A DNA stretch of 64,000 nt from NCBI RefSeq assembly GCF_003268635.1, contig NZ_CP029639.1, forward strand, positions 3,173,501 through 3,237,500. The letters are read 5' to 3'. Source of the stretch: Paenibacillus sp. DCT19 (GTDB lineage: Bacteria > Bacillota > Bacilli > Paenibacillales > Paenibacillaceae). The position numbers were made by a program, and so were the translations under genes. The notes under the pieces were generated by a model. That model was given only the letters and a program-made list of their open reading frames with translations. It had not been told where the DNA came from and searched no databases. Positions 27,328 to 36,437 of the stretch are shown one piece after another; position 1 is the stretch's first letter, and each line of letters opens with the position of its first letter.

Positions 27328-27705
27328 ATATTACATATTTTTTTGAGAGGCATCTTTCACTCCGGTAATGGACTTATTAAATAGATTAAAAAATAACGTA
27401 TGTATAAAATTAATGGACGTGTTCAAATTGTTACAATTAGCGTAGTTGATTTAATTAAGGTAGTGGTAAGACAGGTGTGCTAATGAACTTACAATCAAAT
27501 TAATTGAGAACAAGTACATCTTATTTTACTCCATACCTAGACGAAGCAACACATATTAATCAATTATGTGAAGCTCAAAAGTTCTATGAACCATGAGTAC
27601 GAACAATCTTGATAGTGAGACTTATTATGAATTGGCAACGGATGTTGCTTTTCATCATCCTTAAATAAACTATTTTCAAAACCTCATGAAAGGAATTGTG
27701 TAATA
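27328..27705. other. AT-rich gap without a clear gene
   Basis: About 380 bases, AT-rich, with only short broken frames. It looks like eroded coding DNA of unknown origin. No terminator or structured RNA stands out. Confidence 0.4.
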
Positions 27706-27966
27706 TTGAGTCGTGAAAATAACATCATTATTTCACCATTAAATAATGACTTAATAGAGGATATCAATACGACAAATGATTATTTTGAGTTATGTGGTAG
27801 AGTCGTCCCCAGCTTCCAATCAGGAAAGTGGTCATATACTGAAGTTCTTTTTGACGAAGCCAGAAAATACGTTTTCCAGATGAGAAGCTTGAATGGAACC
27901 AATAAATAAACCAAGACGATAAAGCTTTGTTTTTAGCTTATATGAACAATACTTGCATCGGATACA
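27706..27966 (+). pseudogene. Remnant of a SatA-like GNAT acetyltransferase
   Basis: A TTG at 27706 starts a frame whose text matches the N-terminal half of streptothricin acetyltransferase-like GNAT proteins of Bacillus (DINTTNDYFELCGRVVPSF, then GKWSYTEVLF). It stops at 27909, but the same protein continues in another frame (INQDDKALFLAYMNNTCIGY), after which the sequence runs into a terminator. The acetyl-CoA binding half is absent, so the gene is truncated and frameshifted and cannot be active. Confidence 0.6.
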
Positions 27967-27970
27967 CCGT

Positions 27971-28006
27971 ACAGTCGTTCCAACATCGGAATGGCTGTTT
28001 TTTTTT
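27971..28006 (+). terminator. Terminator at the end of the SatA-like remnant
   Basis: ACAGTCGTTCC pairs with GGAATGGCTGT (27971-27981 and 27988-27998, two G-U pairs), followed by nine T residues. Confidence 0.8.
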
Positions 28007-28153
28007 ATATGTATCTTCTTGAAATCCATCACCTTGTATAAGAAATGTTATCATATTGTAATTTTTTTGCAGATGTGTTGTGAGAGCTTATTCGTATATG
28101 TTAGCATCCCATATAGACATGAAATAAGTAGAGAAAGAGTGGTTAACCCAACC

Positions 28154-29347
28154 ATGAAGAAGCGAGGTTTACTTACATCGTTACTTGAGATCTTATGGGT
28201 ATCAACGAAGTTAGGTTTGACATCATTTGGTGGACCTGTTGCCCATTTAGGTTATTTTCATCAAGAATATGTTCGAAAACGAAAATTGATGGACGAAAAA
28301 AGTTATGCTGACCTCGTTGCTTTGTGTCAATTTTTGCCGGGGCCTGCCAGTAGCCAGGTAGGGATTGGGATGGGAGTTATGCGGGCTGGAGTATTGGGAG
28401 GCATTGTTTCATTTCTTGGTTTCACCTTCCCCTCGGTCATCATGTTAATTCTATTTGCATTAATTCTTCAAGGGATGGATGTAAGTGGTACGGGTTGGAT
28501 TCATGGATTGAAAATCGTTGCTGTCGCCGTCGTTGCACATGCAATTATAGGCATGGCTCAGAATTTAACACCGGATCTCAAAAGAAAAGCTATTGCCTTA
28601 CTCGCTATGGTCATTACATTATTGTGGCAAACCGCGTATTCTCAAGTCGTCATTATTATTGGAGCGGCGGTCATTGGTTTCCTAGTATACAGAGAACATC
28701 ATCAACATGAAGTGGATTCAGAGGATCGGGTTCGCTTTCCGATTAAACGCAGCGTTGCAGTGGTCTGTTTAGTGTTATTTGTGGGCTTATTAATTCTACT
28801 TCCTATTCTAAGAGAAGTGACTTCGATAAAGTGGATTGCAATGTTGGACAGCTTCTACCGCTCCGGATCTCTCGTATTTGGCGGCGGTCATGTTGTCCTA
28901 CCCCTACTTGAACGTGAGTTTGTATCCACAGGTTGGATTAGCGAGGAAGCCTTTCTCGCAGGTTACGGCGCAACTCAAGCCGTTCCCGGACCGCTGTTTA
29001 CCTTTGCCTCTTATCTAGGTGCAGTGATGTATGGATGGGGTGGAGGGTTGTTAGCAACCGGTGCTATTTTCCTACCTGCATTTCTATTAATCGTAGGAAC
29101 CCTTCCTTTCTGGGACGCAATGCGTCGTAATCCCAAAGCAAAAGCAGCTTTTGTGGGGGTAAACGCAGCAGTAGTTGGTATCTTAATTGCAGCATTTTAT
29201 CAGCCCATATGGACAAGTACGATTGTGAACCCGCTTGATTTTGCGTTTGCAGCGATCTTATTTAGCATGTTAGTCTACTGGAAGTTGCCACCATGGGTGA
29301 TCGTGTTGGCAGGTGCGGTAGGTGGAACTCTGATTACTATGTTCTAG
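28154..29347 (+). CDS. chrA: Chromate transporter (two-domain CHR family)
   Basis: About 397 residues carrying two homologous CHR halves. The first has FGGPVAHLGYFHQEYV and CQFLPGPASSQVGIGMG; the second has FGGGHVVLPLLEREFV and TQAVPGPLFTFASYLG. This is the long ChrA form that exports chromate (or a related anion) across the membrane. ATG 28154 is chosen because homology begins there. GTG 28139 is in frame and also possible. The long upstream extension runs through the preceding terminator and is not coding. Confidence 0.88.
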   Translation: MKKRGLLTSLLEILWVSTKLGLTSFGGPVAHLGYFHQEYVRKRKLMDEKSYADLVALCQFLPGPASSQVGIGMGVMRAGVLGGIVSFLGFTFPSVIMLILFALILQGMDVSGTGWIHGLKIVAVAVVAHAIIGMAQNLTPDLKRKAIALLAMVITLLWQTAYSQVVIIIGAAVIGFLVYREHHQHEVDSEDRVRFPIKRSVAVVCLVLFVGLLILLPILREVTSIKWIAMLDSFYRSGSLVFGGGHVVLPLLEREFVSTGWISEEAFLAGYGATQAVPGPLFTFASYLGAVMYGWGGGLLATGAIFLPAFLLIVGTLPFWDAMRRNPKAKAAFVGVNAAVVGILIAAFYQPIWTSTIVNPLDFAFAAILFSMLVYWKLPPWVIVLAGAVGGTLITMF

Positions 29348-29507
29348 GTATGGATGCAGGCATTACAAATGCGTGCTGGGACAACCATCAAATCTACCTT
29401 GAATCTAAACGGGAGATAAGTCTCTCGTGTGGGCTGAAGTCACATGTTATACTTGGAGGAAAATGATTCCAAATGATCTTCCGTATTCATATTAGGAGGC
29501 GGTTATA

Positions 29508-29885
29508 TTGACGACGGTTGTCATACTGATCATTGTTGCATCTTCATTAGTTACGAGTGGTATTGTGGTAGGTGTCGTTGTAACGCAATTGAAAGCTCAG
29601 CGTGGTGCGATTCATAAACGTAAACAAATTCTGTTAGAGGGGATTCCAGCGAAGGCTTTGATCCGTGCTGTGCATCCGACATCATCCTCTATGGACGATA
29701 ACCCAGCAGTTACTCTTGAACTAACCGTTACGCAACAGGATGGACAGACCTTTCCAGTGGTTATTAAGACGTACATTCCCTTAATACATATTCCTCAATT
29801 TCAAGAGGGTAAAGAGATTGATGTTAAATATATGGAAGGGGAAAATGGACGAAACGTTGAGGTCGTAGGTGCTTACATTCCATAA
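29508..29885 (+). CDS. Small membrane-anchored beta-domain protein, unknown
   Basis: 125 residues with TTG start and AGGAGGCGG upstream. One N-terminal membrane segment (about 3-25) is followed by a short basic linker and a beta-rich domain with the pattern of small OB-like or DUF3592-like domains (GIPAKALIRAV... then DVKYMEGENGRNVEV). Function unknown. Confidence 0.6.
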   Translation: MTTVVILIIVASSLVTSGIVVGVVVTQLKAQRGAIHKRKQILLEGIPAKALIRAVHPTSSSMDDNPAVTLELTVTQQDGQTFPVVIKTYIPLIHIPQFQEGKEIDVKYMEGENGRNVEVVGAYIP

Positions 29886-29941
29886 CTTGATTGATATATA
29901 TGAAGCATAGAGTGCTGTGAAGCAAGGGGGTTGGGGCGAGG

Positions 29942-30583
29942 ATGAAAAGTGAAATTGCAAAGGAACCGGCTGTTCCAAACCTAACTCAGGATCAGATCAC
30001 TAAGATTACAGAAGCAGTGTTCATGCATAACGTTGATGAGAATATCTCGTGTGATGTTATTTTTGTTTTTGGCGGTACACATTCTGGTCACTGGACGAGA
30101 ACGATCGCTGCATATAATAAAGGGCTAGGGAAACAGATTGTCGTTACAGGAAGGTGCAGTTGGGCTAGCCTTCAGAGAGGAATAGAGAACCAGATTCCAG
30201 AGTCACATGTAATTAGGCAGCATTTAATCGAGGCAGGCATTCCGTCCGAAGTTATTTTTGTAGAAACGAAGTCGGTTAATACACTAGAGAATGTATTATT
30301 CGCGAAGGAAGTCTTTGATTTCTCCAAAACTCGCTCGGTACTCGTGGTATGTAAGAGTCATGCTGCCGGACGACAATTTCGTACGTTGAAAAAACATCTT
30401 CATCCTGACATCGCCTATATGCCCGCACTTTTTGACACGGTATACAAGAACGTTGAGATCAATAGGCAAAATTGGGCGAATACTGAGATCGGAAGGTCTC
30501 GTGTGTACGGGGAGTATCTGCGAATCTGTAAGTACGGTGACCGAGGTGACATCGAAACGTTAGAAGAACGACTTAGGATTTGA
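29942..30583 (+). CDS. YdcF family protein (DUF218)
   Basis: 213 residues. VIFVFGGTHSGHWTRTIAAY near residue 37 and the TKSVNTLENVLFAKEVF segment near 115 are typical of the DUF218/YdcF fold, which resembles S-adenosylmethionine-dependent methyltransferases and includes SanA/ElyC. The protein lacks the membrane anchor of SanA/ElyC, so it is cytoplasmic. Biochemical role unknown. A tandem repeat and terminator follow directly. Confidence 0.75.
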   Translation: MKSEIAKEPAVPNLTQDQITKITEAVFMHNVDENISCDVIFVFGGTHSGHWTRTIAAYNKGLGKQIVVTGRCSWASLQRGIENQIPESHVIRQHLIEAGIPSEVIFVETKSVNTLENVLFAKEVFDFSKTRSVLVVCKSHAAGRQFRTLKKHLHPDIAYMPALFDTVYKNVEINRQNWANTEIGRSRVYGEYLRICKYGDRGDIETLEERLRI

Positions 30584-30590
30584 ACAGGTG

Positions 30591-30629
30591 AAGTAAAAAG
30601 AGAAGTAAAAAGAGAAGTAAAAAGAGAAG
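30591..30629. repeat. Three-copy 12-base tandem repeat
   Basis: AAGTAAAAAGAG is repeated perfectly at 30591-30602, 30603-30614 and 30615-30626, followed by AAG. The last copy is part of the 5' arm of the terminator below, so the repeat appears to have expanded from that arm. Confidence 0.9.
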
Positions 30630-30660
30630 GTAAACCTTATTGGGGTTTCCTTCTCTTTAT
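30621..30660 (+). terminator. Terminator after the YdcF gene
   Basis: AAAGAGAAGGTAAACC (30621-30636) pairs with GGTTTCCTTCTCTTT (30644-30658). Confidence 0.8.
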
Positions 30661-30679
30661 TATTAACGACTATTAATGT

Positions 30680-30870
30680 CTAACACGCAGTTTTTTCTTG
30701 TTCAACAAAGAAGTTATACAATGCGCCGTATAGGTTAGCATCGCTTCAGAAAGTACTAATGCCGCCACCTATGGCGAATAACTTAGGATCAAGAATGTAC
30801 TGAAGGTTCATCATTTGCGCAGCTACCATGAGACAGTACGCATTGGGAGCAATTTCAACATTAAGCCTGA
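30680..30870 (-). pseudogene. Remnant of a ROK family sugar kinase (C-terminal end)
   Basis: On the minus strand MNLQYILDPKLFAIGGGIS is readable, the conserved C-terminal segment of ROK kinases such as NagK or BglK. It is followed after a stop and a frame change by ANLYGALYNFF and a final stop at 30680-30682, matching the last helix of those kinases. The sequence between these two segments is deleted. Only about 60 codons remain next to the hxlR-like gene, so this is a relic. Confidence 0.6.
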
Positions 30871-31208
30871 TCTACGTCCGAGTTTTGTAAATAATTCGTT
30901 CCCCAATTCTGCAATTGCATGAGAATCGGCACCAAGCTTTTACCCGTATCTGTTAACATATATTCAACTTTGGGTGGAACTTCAGGATGAATGATCCGGC
31001 GGATCAGACGATCTTCCTCAAGCTCACGCAATTGTCGTGTTAGCGTTCGGTGAGTAATGGTTGAAAGTGTTTTCTGAAGTTCATTAAATCGTCTCGACTT
31101 ATCCGAGATCAAGTGATACAAGATCAAGATTTTCCACTTACCACCAATCAAATTAATACTAGCCTCGACTGGACATCGGTCATCAGAAGCGTTAACGTGC
31201 TGTTTCAT
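30861..31208 (-). CDS. HxlR family transcriptional regulator
   Basis: 115 residues of the HxlR winged-helix family. It begins with the usual cysteine region (DDRCPVEASINLIGGKWK), where a redox-sensing Cys is typical, followed by RFNELQKTLSTITHRTLTRQL and RRIIHPEVPPKVEYMLT. HxlR proteins such as YodB and HypR respond to electrophiles or disulfide stress. It is divergent from an NmrA-like gene with a perfect inverted repeat between them, so it probably represses that gene. Confidence 0.88.
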   Translation of the reverse strand: MKQHVNASDDRCPVEASINLIGGKWKILILYHLISDKSRRFNELQKTLSTITHRTLTRQLRELEEDRLIRRIIHPEVPPKVEYMLTDTGKSLVPILMQLQNWGTNYLQNSDVDQA

Positions 31209-31219
31209 TTTGTCCCTCC

Positions 31220-31243
31220 TTAAGTATCTTATGGGATACTTAA
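31220..31243. promoter_or_regulatory. Operator between hxlR- and nmrA-like genes
   Basis: TTAAGTATC and GATACTTAA form a perfect 9-base inverted repeat with a six-base spacer, 12 bases upstream of the hxlR start. It fits the GTATC-type half sites reported for some HxlR proteins. Confidence 0.7.
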
Positions 31244-31353
31244 TATCTCAAATGTGCGTACTTATGCGGTCTAATTGGATTTGCTATATTGATAGTATCA
31301 TTAGAAAGTCTAATGGTTCAATGTTAATTTGACCACGAAGGGGACTCACCATA

Positions 31354-32238
31354 ATGAAACAAAATCATCTTTATTTAGTATATGGCGCATCGGGAGCACA
31401 AGGCGGAGCGGTGGCGAATCGTTTGCTTGCAAGTGGTAAGAAGGTAAGAAGCATTACGCGTAAGCCTGAAGCAGCAGAACGTCTACAGAGTATAGGGATT
31501 GAAGCTGTAGTAGGCGACATGTCAGATACTAAAGTTCTGGCTCAAGCTCACGCAGACGTAGATCGTGTGTTCTTAAACATTCCTGTTGAGTTTGATTCAG
31601 CCAAAGTTCAAACCTATATTGATAATGCTATTGAAGCAGCGGTTAACGCAAAAGTAGAATTGCTTGTTGTAAACACAGGTGGATTTGTCCCTCAACATGA
31701 TACAACAAATACACTAGCCGTAGAGCTTAATCGGCAATTAATTGAAGATGTTAAGAAAAGTGGACTGCCTTACATCATTGTTGAGCCTATCGTTTATCTG
31801 GAGAACTTCATGATCCCTGGCGTGCTAAACGAAGGAGTATTGGCTTATCCAGTGCCTGCAGATCAAAAAATAAGCTGGATTAGTTTAGATGATGCTGCGC
31901 AGTATCATGTGTACGCACTGACTCATCCTGAATTAGCGGGAAGCATTTACGCTGCTCCTGGTCTCGAAGCCTACACGGGGAATGAAATCGCAGCGAAATT
32001 CAGCGAAGTGCTGGGACAAGAGATTCAATTTGTTTCCCTGCCTTTTGAACACTTTGAGGCAGCGATTAGTCCAATGTTAGGATCACAAAATGCAGAAGGA
32101 CTTAAGGGGCTTTATCAATGGATAAGCAGTAACATCGACAAGCTTCCTACATTTAACGAAGTAGATGAGTCATTAAAAGATAATCTGAACCTTTCCAGCA
32201 TATCGGACTGGATTCGTGTTTCCTTTTTGAAGAATTAA
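31354..32238 (+). CDS. NmrA-like NAD(P)-binding protein
   Basis: 294 residues. The N-terminal Rossmann motif YGASGAQGGAVANRLL is the GxxGxxG variant of atypical short-chain dehydrogenases (NmrA/QorB type). The Tyr-Lys catalytic pair of classic SDRs is not evident, so it may act as a quinone or NAD(P)H sensor/reductase. Divergent location from an HxlR regulator suggests induction by quinones or electrophiles, as for azoreductase and QorB-like genes in Bacillus. Confidence 0.85.
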   Translation: MKQNHLYLVYGASGAQGGAVANRLLASGKKVRSITRKPEAAERLQSIGIEAVVGDMSDTKVLAQAHADVDRVFLNIPVEFDSAKVQTYIDNAIEAAVNAKVELLVVNTGGFVPQHDTTNTLAVELNRQLIEDVKKSGLPYIIVEPIVYLENFMIPGVLNEGVLAYPVPADQKISWISLDDAAQYHVYALTHPELAGSIYAAPGLEAYTGNEIAAKFSEVLGQEIQFVSLPFEHFEAAISPMLGSQNAEGLKGLYQWISSNIDKLPTFNEVDESLKDNLNLSSISDWIRVSFLKN

Positions 32239-32756
32239 TCATAGTGATTGAACGTTTATAAAAATGATCTGCTTGCATATCACAAGTTTACGCATGAATT
32301 AGCGTGGCTAATGATGATGTACAAGTGGGTCTTTTTTTTTGTAGCTGGATCTACCTCGTCAGTGAACTCTGCGAATCTTTCAAATTAATGAACCATTTCA
32401 ATAGGTGTGAAATGCTTATGAGGTATTTCATGATATCAGTTATAGGTATTTGAAATATATGATATATCACATAAAATAGATATACAGGAGGTACGTTATT
32501 CGGCTGTACAGCAACGAATGCATAACAAGATACTTCCATCATACATGCTGATCACTTTATTAAGTTTTGAAGGTTGATGTCTGCTTATAATGAGTACTTT
32601 AGCTGGGGGAGAGGAACTCGGCTCGGTTTTGAACTGCCATTTTTGAAAACAAGTGAAATGTTACAAATGATTTTCATGCTATTTCACTGTATTGGATAGA
32701 AGGGGTGGCTAATCGCCTGATTTAACAATTTTACAATAACGACAGGAGAGATTTTT
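32239..32756. other. Intergenic region with terminator and inverted repeat
   Basis: GATCTGCTTG (32265-32274) pairs with CAAGTGGGTC (32322-32331) and nine T residues follow, a plausible terminator with three G-U pairs. Further on, AGTGAAAT (32652-32659) and ATTTCACT (32681-32688) form an inverted repeat 69 bases before the MFS gene, a possible operator. Nothing coding is seen between them. Confidence 0.5.
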
Positions 32757-33934
32757 TTGCTTAGAAATAATAAATTATTAATATTTATACTTACGGTAGG
32801 TGTTTTTGGGATACTGAACACGGAGATGGGGGTTATAGGCATATTACCTACCATTGCTGAGAATTTTGGTGTGAGTGTTACACAAGCGGGCTTGCTTGTA
32901 AGCTTATTTGCACTAGGTATTGCTGTCTCGGGACCTATTCTACCGTTAGTATTCTCCGGCATGAACCGTAGAAACGTGATGTTGCTCGTGTTAGGTATTT
33001 TCGTGATAGGAAATATAGTGTCCATATTCACTTCAAGCTTTACAGTGTTGCTGATCGCCCGGATTATACCGGCTTTGTTCCACCCAATTTATATGTCACT
33101 GGCATTTACTGTTGCAGGATCATCTGTCAGTCCAGAAGAAGCGCCAAAAGCGGTAGCCAAAGTATTTATCGGAGTTTCAGCCGGCATGGTAGCTGGTGTA
33201 CCGATCGTAAGTTTTATTGATACGGCGTTCTCATATGAAATGGCGATGACGTTTATTGCAGTCGTAAATATTATTGTATTTGTGGCTACATTGATATTTG
33301 TACCTTCTATGCCTGTGAAGGAAAAACAGTCGTATGGCGCTCAATTTTCGGTGCTGAGAAGACCTGTATTATGGGTTTCGATGTTCGCAGTGTTGTTGCT
33401 AAATGCATCTGTATTTGGCGTGTACAGTTATGTATCTGAATATTTATACACAGTGACGCAGATGACGCCACAATGGACTAGCACGACGCTTTTACTATTT
33501 GGTGGGGCTAATATGCTTGGGAACATTATCGCTGGTAAAGTACTGACAGATTATCCCGCCAAGTCGATCTTGTTGTTCCCACTTTTGTTGGGCGTCGTTT
33601 ATATCGTACTATTCACCATTGGTGAGTATCAAGTACCTGTGATGTTGCTGACCATTGTATGGGGAATCCTGGCTGGTGGAATTATGGCCAATGTGAATCA
33701 ATACCTGATCTCATCCGTGGCGCTTGAGGCACCTGACTTTGCTAATGGTTTATTTGTAACATCATGTAATGTGGGTACTACTGTGGGGTCAGCTCTTGGG
33801 GCGTATTGATCTCCACGATGGGTTTAAAATACATCATACTGGTCGGTATCCTTAGCGTTGTACTAGGATTGGTGATGATTGTGATTAGAAGTGCCTTGAA
33901 GAGCTCAGCCGCGCAAACATCAGCTTCATTATAA
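32757..33934 (+). pseudogene. DHA1-type MFS exporter with a late frameshift
   Basis: A TTG at 32757, with AGGAGAG six bases upstream, starts an MFS protein of the AraJ/YdhP-like DHA1 group (NTEMGVIGILPTIAENFG, then SGMNRRNVMLL). The frame stops at 33807-33809 within the last repeat, but the final 42 residues follow in another frame (ISTMGLKYIILVG... to a stop at 33932-33934). One missing T in the TATTGATC stretch at 33804-33809 explains this. The total would be about 392 residues, normal for the family. It may be functional if the lesion is a sequencing error. Confidence 0.8.
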
Positions 33935-33942
33935 AACAGTGG

Positions 33943-33980
33943 ACCACCTCGCTGAACGCAAATACGGACGGGGTGGTTAT
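33943..33980. terminator. Terminator between MFS and LysR genes
   Basis: ACCACCTCG (33943-33951) pairs with CGGGGTGGT (33969-33977); convergent genes flank it. Confidence 0.6.
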
Positions 33981-34003
33981 TCTATGTTGTGACACATGAC
34001 ACA

Positions 34004-34900
34004 TTAAGATTCTGAGAAGCTTGCCTGTATTTCTTCAAGAAATTGTTCAGCGGCAGCGGAGAATAGTTGATGTTTTTTCCACACAATATTTAAACCAGAT
34101 TCAAGCTTAGGCTCTAATGGTCTAAAGCATAGATTACTGTCTGAAGAGGTGTTCACAATCTTATGTAGTGTTATGGCGTAACCGACACCTTCTTCGACCA
34201 TAATCGCTGCGTTATAAGCAAGATTAAACGTAGTGACCACGTTAAGCTTATCGAAATGATCACCAAACCAGTTGCGGAATTCATTGGTAGTAAAGGTCTG
34301 TTTCATCGCCTGACGTGAGCAGATGAGGGGTAAATCCAGTAGGTCTTCCACTTGGATGATCGATTTCTCAGCCAGAGGGCTGTCTTTTCTCATGACTACA
34401 CCCCAGACATCCTTGGCCGGAATATTGACATAGTTGTATTTGGATAGATCAGCGGGTTGTATTAAGATTCCAAAGTCGATTAAACCTTTATCCAGTCTCT
34501 CCGTAACATCTTCTTCATTGCCACTATAGAGATGGTAACGAATTTCGGGATAGGAAGCCTGTATCTTCCGCACGATCCGTGCAATCTGCTTCATGGCATC
34601 AGTCTCACCGCCGCCAATGTAGACGTCTCCACGAATTGTTTCTTCAATCGATTGAAATTCGGACTCTAGCTTTTCCATCATATCCACGATTTCTTCGGCT
34701 CTTTTGCGGAGTAGCTGCCCCTCCTCTGTAAGAAGGATACTGTGACTGCTTCGGACGAATAGTTTCTTTCCCAGTTGCATCTCAAGCTCTTTGATCTGTC
34801 TGGAGAGAGTAGGCTGTGTCAGGTGAAGTAGTGTGGCTGCCTTCGTCATATTGCCTTCTCTTGCGATGGCTAAAAAATAACGTAATACTCAAATGTCCAT
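34004..34900 (-). pseudogene. LysR family regulator with a stop at codon 4
   Basis: The natural start appears to be the ATG at 34900 (AAAAGGAG upstream), giving MDI-stop-VLRYFLAIAREGNM. The in-frame TGA lies at 34889-34891, where related LysR proteins usually have MDIRVLRYF, so CGA to TGA is the likely change. The rest is intact to 34004 (TKAATLLHLTQPTLSRQIKEL helix-turn-helix region, then the inducer domain). Translation might restart at the internal ATG at 34849, but this would lack the first DNA-binding helix. It is divergent from the aldo/keto reductase. Confidence 0.75.
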
Positions 34901-35177
34901 GTTGTTCTCCTTTTAGTCATTCCATAGGGCGTACCCAGAATAATCTCAGCGAGATTTATAGTTGATACTTCATAGTGATATAGATAATGAACATCTTTCA
35001 TGAATGTGTTAATAAATCGACAGATCCCAATACTTTAACTATTGAACGTGAGAATCTAACTTATATAATAATAGACGTGAGTCGATTAAACAAACTGATT
35101 TGAATTAATTCATTATAGCTGATGCATCTTAAGCTGATGCAAGCGAGTAAGGATCATCTAGAAAAGGAGAATATGAT

Positions 35178-36035
35178 ATGTACACAGAAACGTTCCAACT
35201 ATCCAACGGTTTAACCATTCCTCAATTAGGACTTGGTACCTGGCTACTGAATGATGAACAAGCTCAGCAGGCTGTGCATGACGCGATATCGATCGGGTAT
35301 CGTCATATTGATACAGCTCAGGCATATAACAATGAGACGGGTGTAGGGGAAGGTATTCGAGCCGCTGGTGTCGCAAGAGAAGAGCTGTTCATTACAACGA
35401 AGATTATAGCTGAAGCCAAAACCTATGATGAGGCTACGCAATCAATTGATGAATCTTTAGCCAAAATGGGTCTGGATTACATTGATCTCATGATCATTCA
35501 TAGCCCGCAACCGTGGAAGGAATTCCGCGAGCAGAAGCGTTATTTTGATGAGAATAGAGACGTATGGAGAGCCTTAGAGGACGCATATGAAGCAGGCAAA
35601 GTAAAAGCGATTGGCCTCTCTAACTTTCTTCAGGATGATATCGAGAATATTCTTGCCAGCAGTAAGATCAAGCCCATGGTCAACCAGATCTTGGCGCATG
35701 TAAGCAATACGCCTCTGGAGCTCATTGAATTCTGTCAGCAATATGACATTCTGGTTGAAGCTTATTCTCCGATTGCCCACGGAGCCGTTCTTCATCATCC
35801 AGAGGTCAAAGTGATGTCTGAGAAGTACGGCGTATCTGTTGCGCAACTCTGTCTACGTTACTGTATCCAGCTTGGTTTAGTCGTAATCCCGAAGACAGCC
35901 AACCCAGATCATATGAGAATGAACGCCGAGCTTGATTTTGTAATCAGTGATGAGCATATGGAAAATCTTAAAAATGTAGCACACATTCAGGATTATGGTG
36001 AGCATAGTTACTTCCCTGTATTCAGTGGGAAATAG
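35178..36035 (+). CDS. Aldo/keto reductase
   Basis: 285 residues, the (alpha/beta)8 AKR fold. The catalytic tetrad is visible: Asp in YRHIDTAQAY near residue 42, Tyr of the same segment, Lys in FITTKI near residue 75 and His in LMIIHSPQPW near residue 109. IPKTANPDHMRMN near residue 240 is the NADPH-binding segment. It belongs to the AKR5-like YtbE/YvgN group that reduces methylglyoxal and other aldehydes. It has AAAAGGAG upstream and is divergent from the broken LysR gene, which probably regulated it. Confidence 0.9.
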   Translation: MYTETFQLSNGLTIPQLGLGTWLLNDEQAQQAVHDAISIGYRHIDTAQAYNNETGVGEGIRAAGVAREELFITTKIIAEAKTYDEATQSIDESLAKMGLDYIDLMIIHSPQPWKEFREQKRYFDENRDVWRALEDAYEAGKVKAIGLSNFLQDDIENILASSKIKPMVNQILAHVSNTPLELIEFCQQYDILVEAYSPIAHGAVLHHPEVKVMSEKYGVSVAQLCLRYCIQLGLVVIPKTANPDHMRMNAELDFVISDEHMENLKNVAHIQDYGEHSYFPVFSGK

Positions 36036-36081
36036 GACTCGTTGTGTTGAATTTCATACGTGAAAAGTGTAATTATTTACA

Positions 36082-36105
36082 AGCCGCTGCAATGCGGCTT
36101 TTTTG
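36082..36105 (+). terminator. Terminator after the aldo/keto reductase gene
   Basis: AGCCGC pairs with GCGGCT around TGCAAT, followed by six T residues. The rest of 36106-36437 shows no clear gene. Confidence 0.8.
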
Positions 36106-36437
36106 CTTTTGTTTGGGTACCGTCATCTCAAATAATCAATCATCAGATTTTCATTTTATGTATTATAAACATTTTTGTATAATGAATATGCCACTACAGA
36201 ATGTAAACGATGTTTATAGTTATAGCGTAATTACACTTATCGTGTTATTTTGGTAGCTGGAGCAGAAGCGACTGTGGATTCGATCATAAACTTCTTCAGA
36301 TGAATTGCGATGATCGCGGTATATTTATCAATAAAATTTCATACTGAAATATGAGGGAATACAGTTGCTGTTATACATGTACACAGAATGTTTAAAGTCT
36401 CATCTAAAAAACCAGTCAGTAGTAGGGAGAACGTTAT

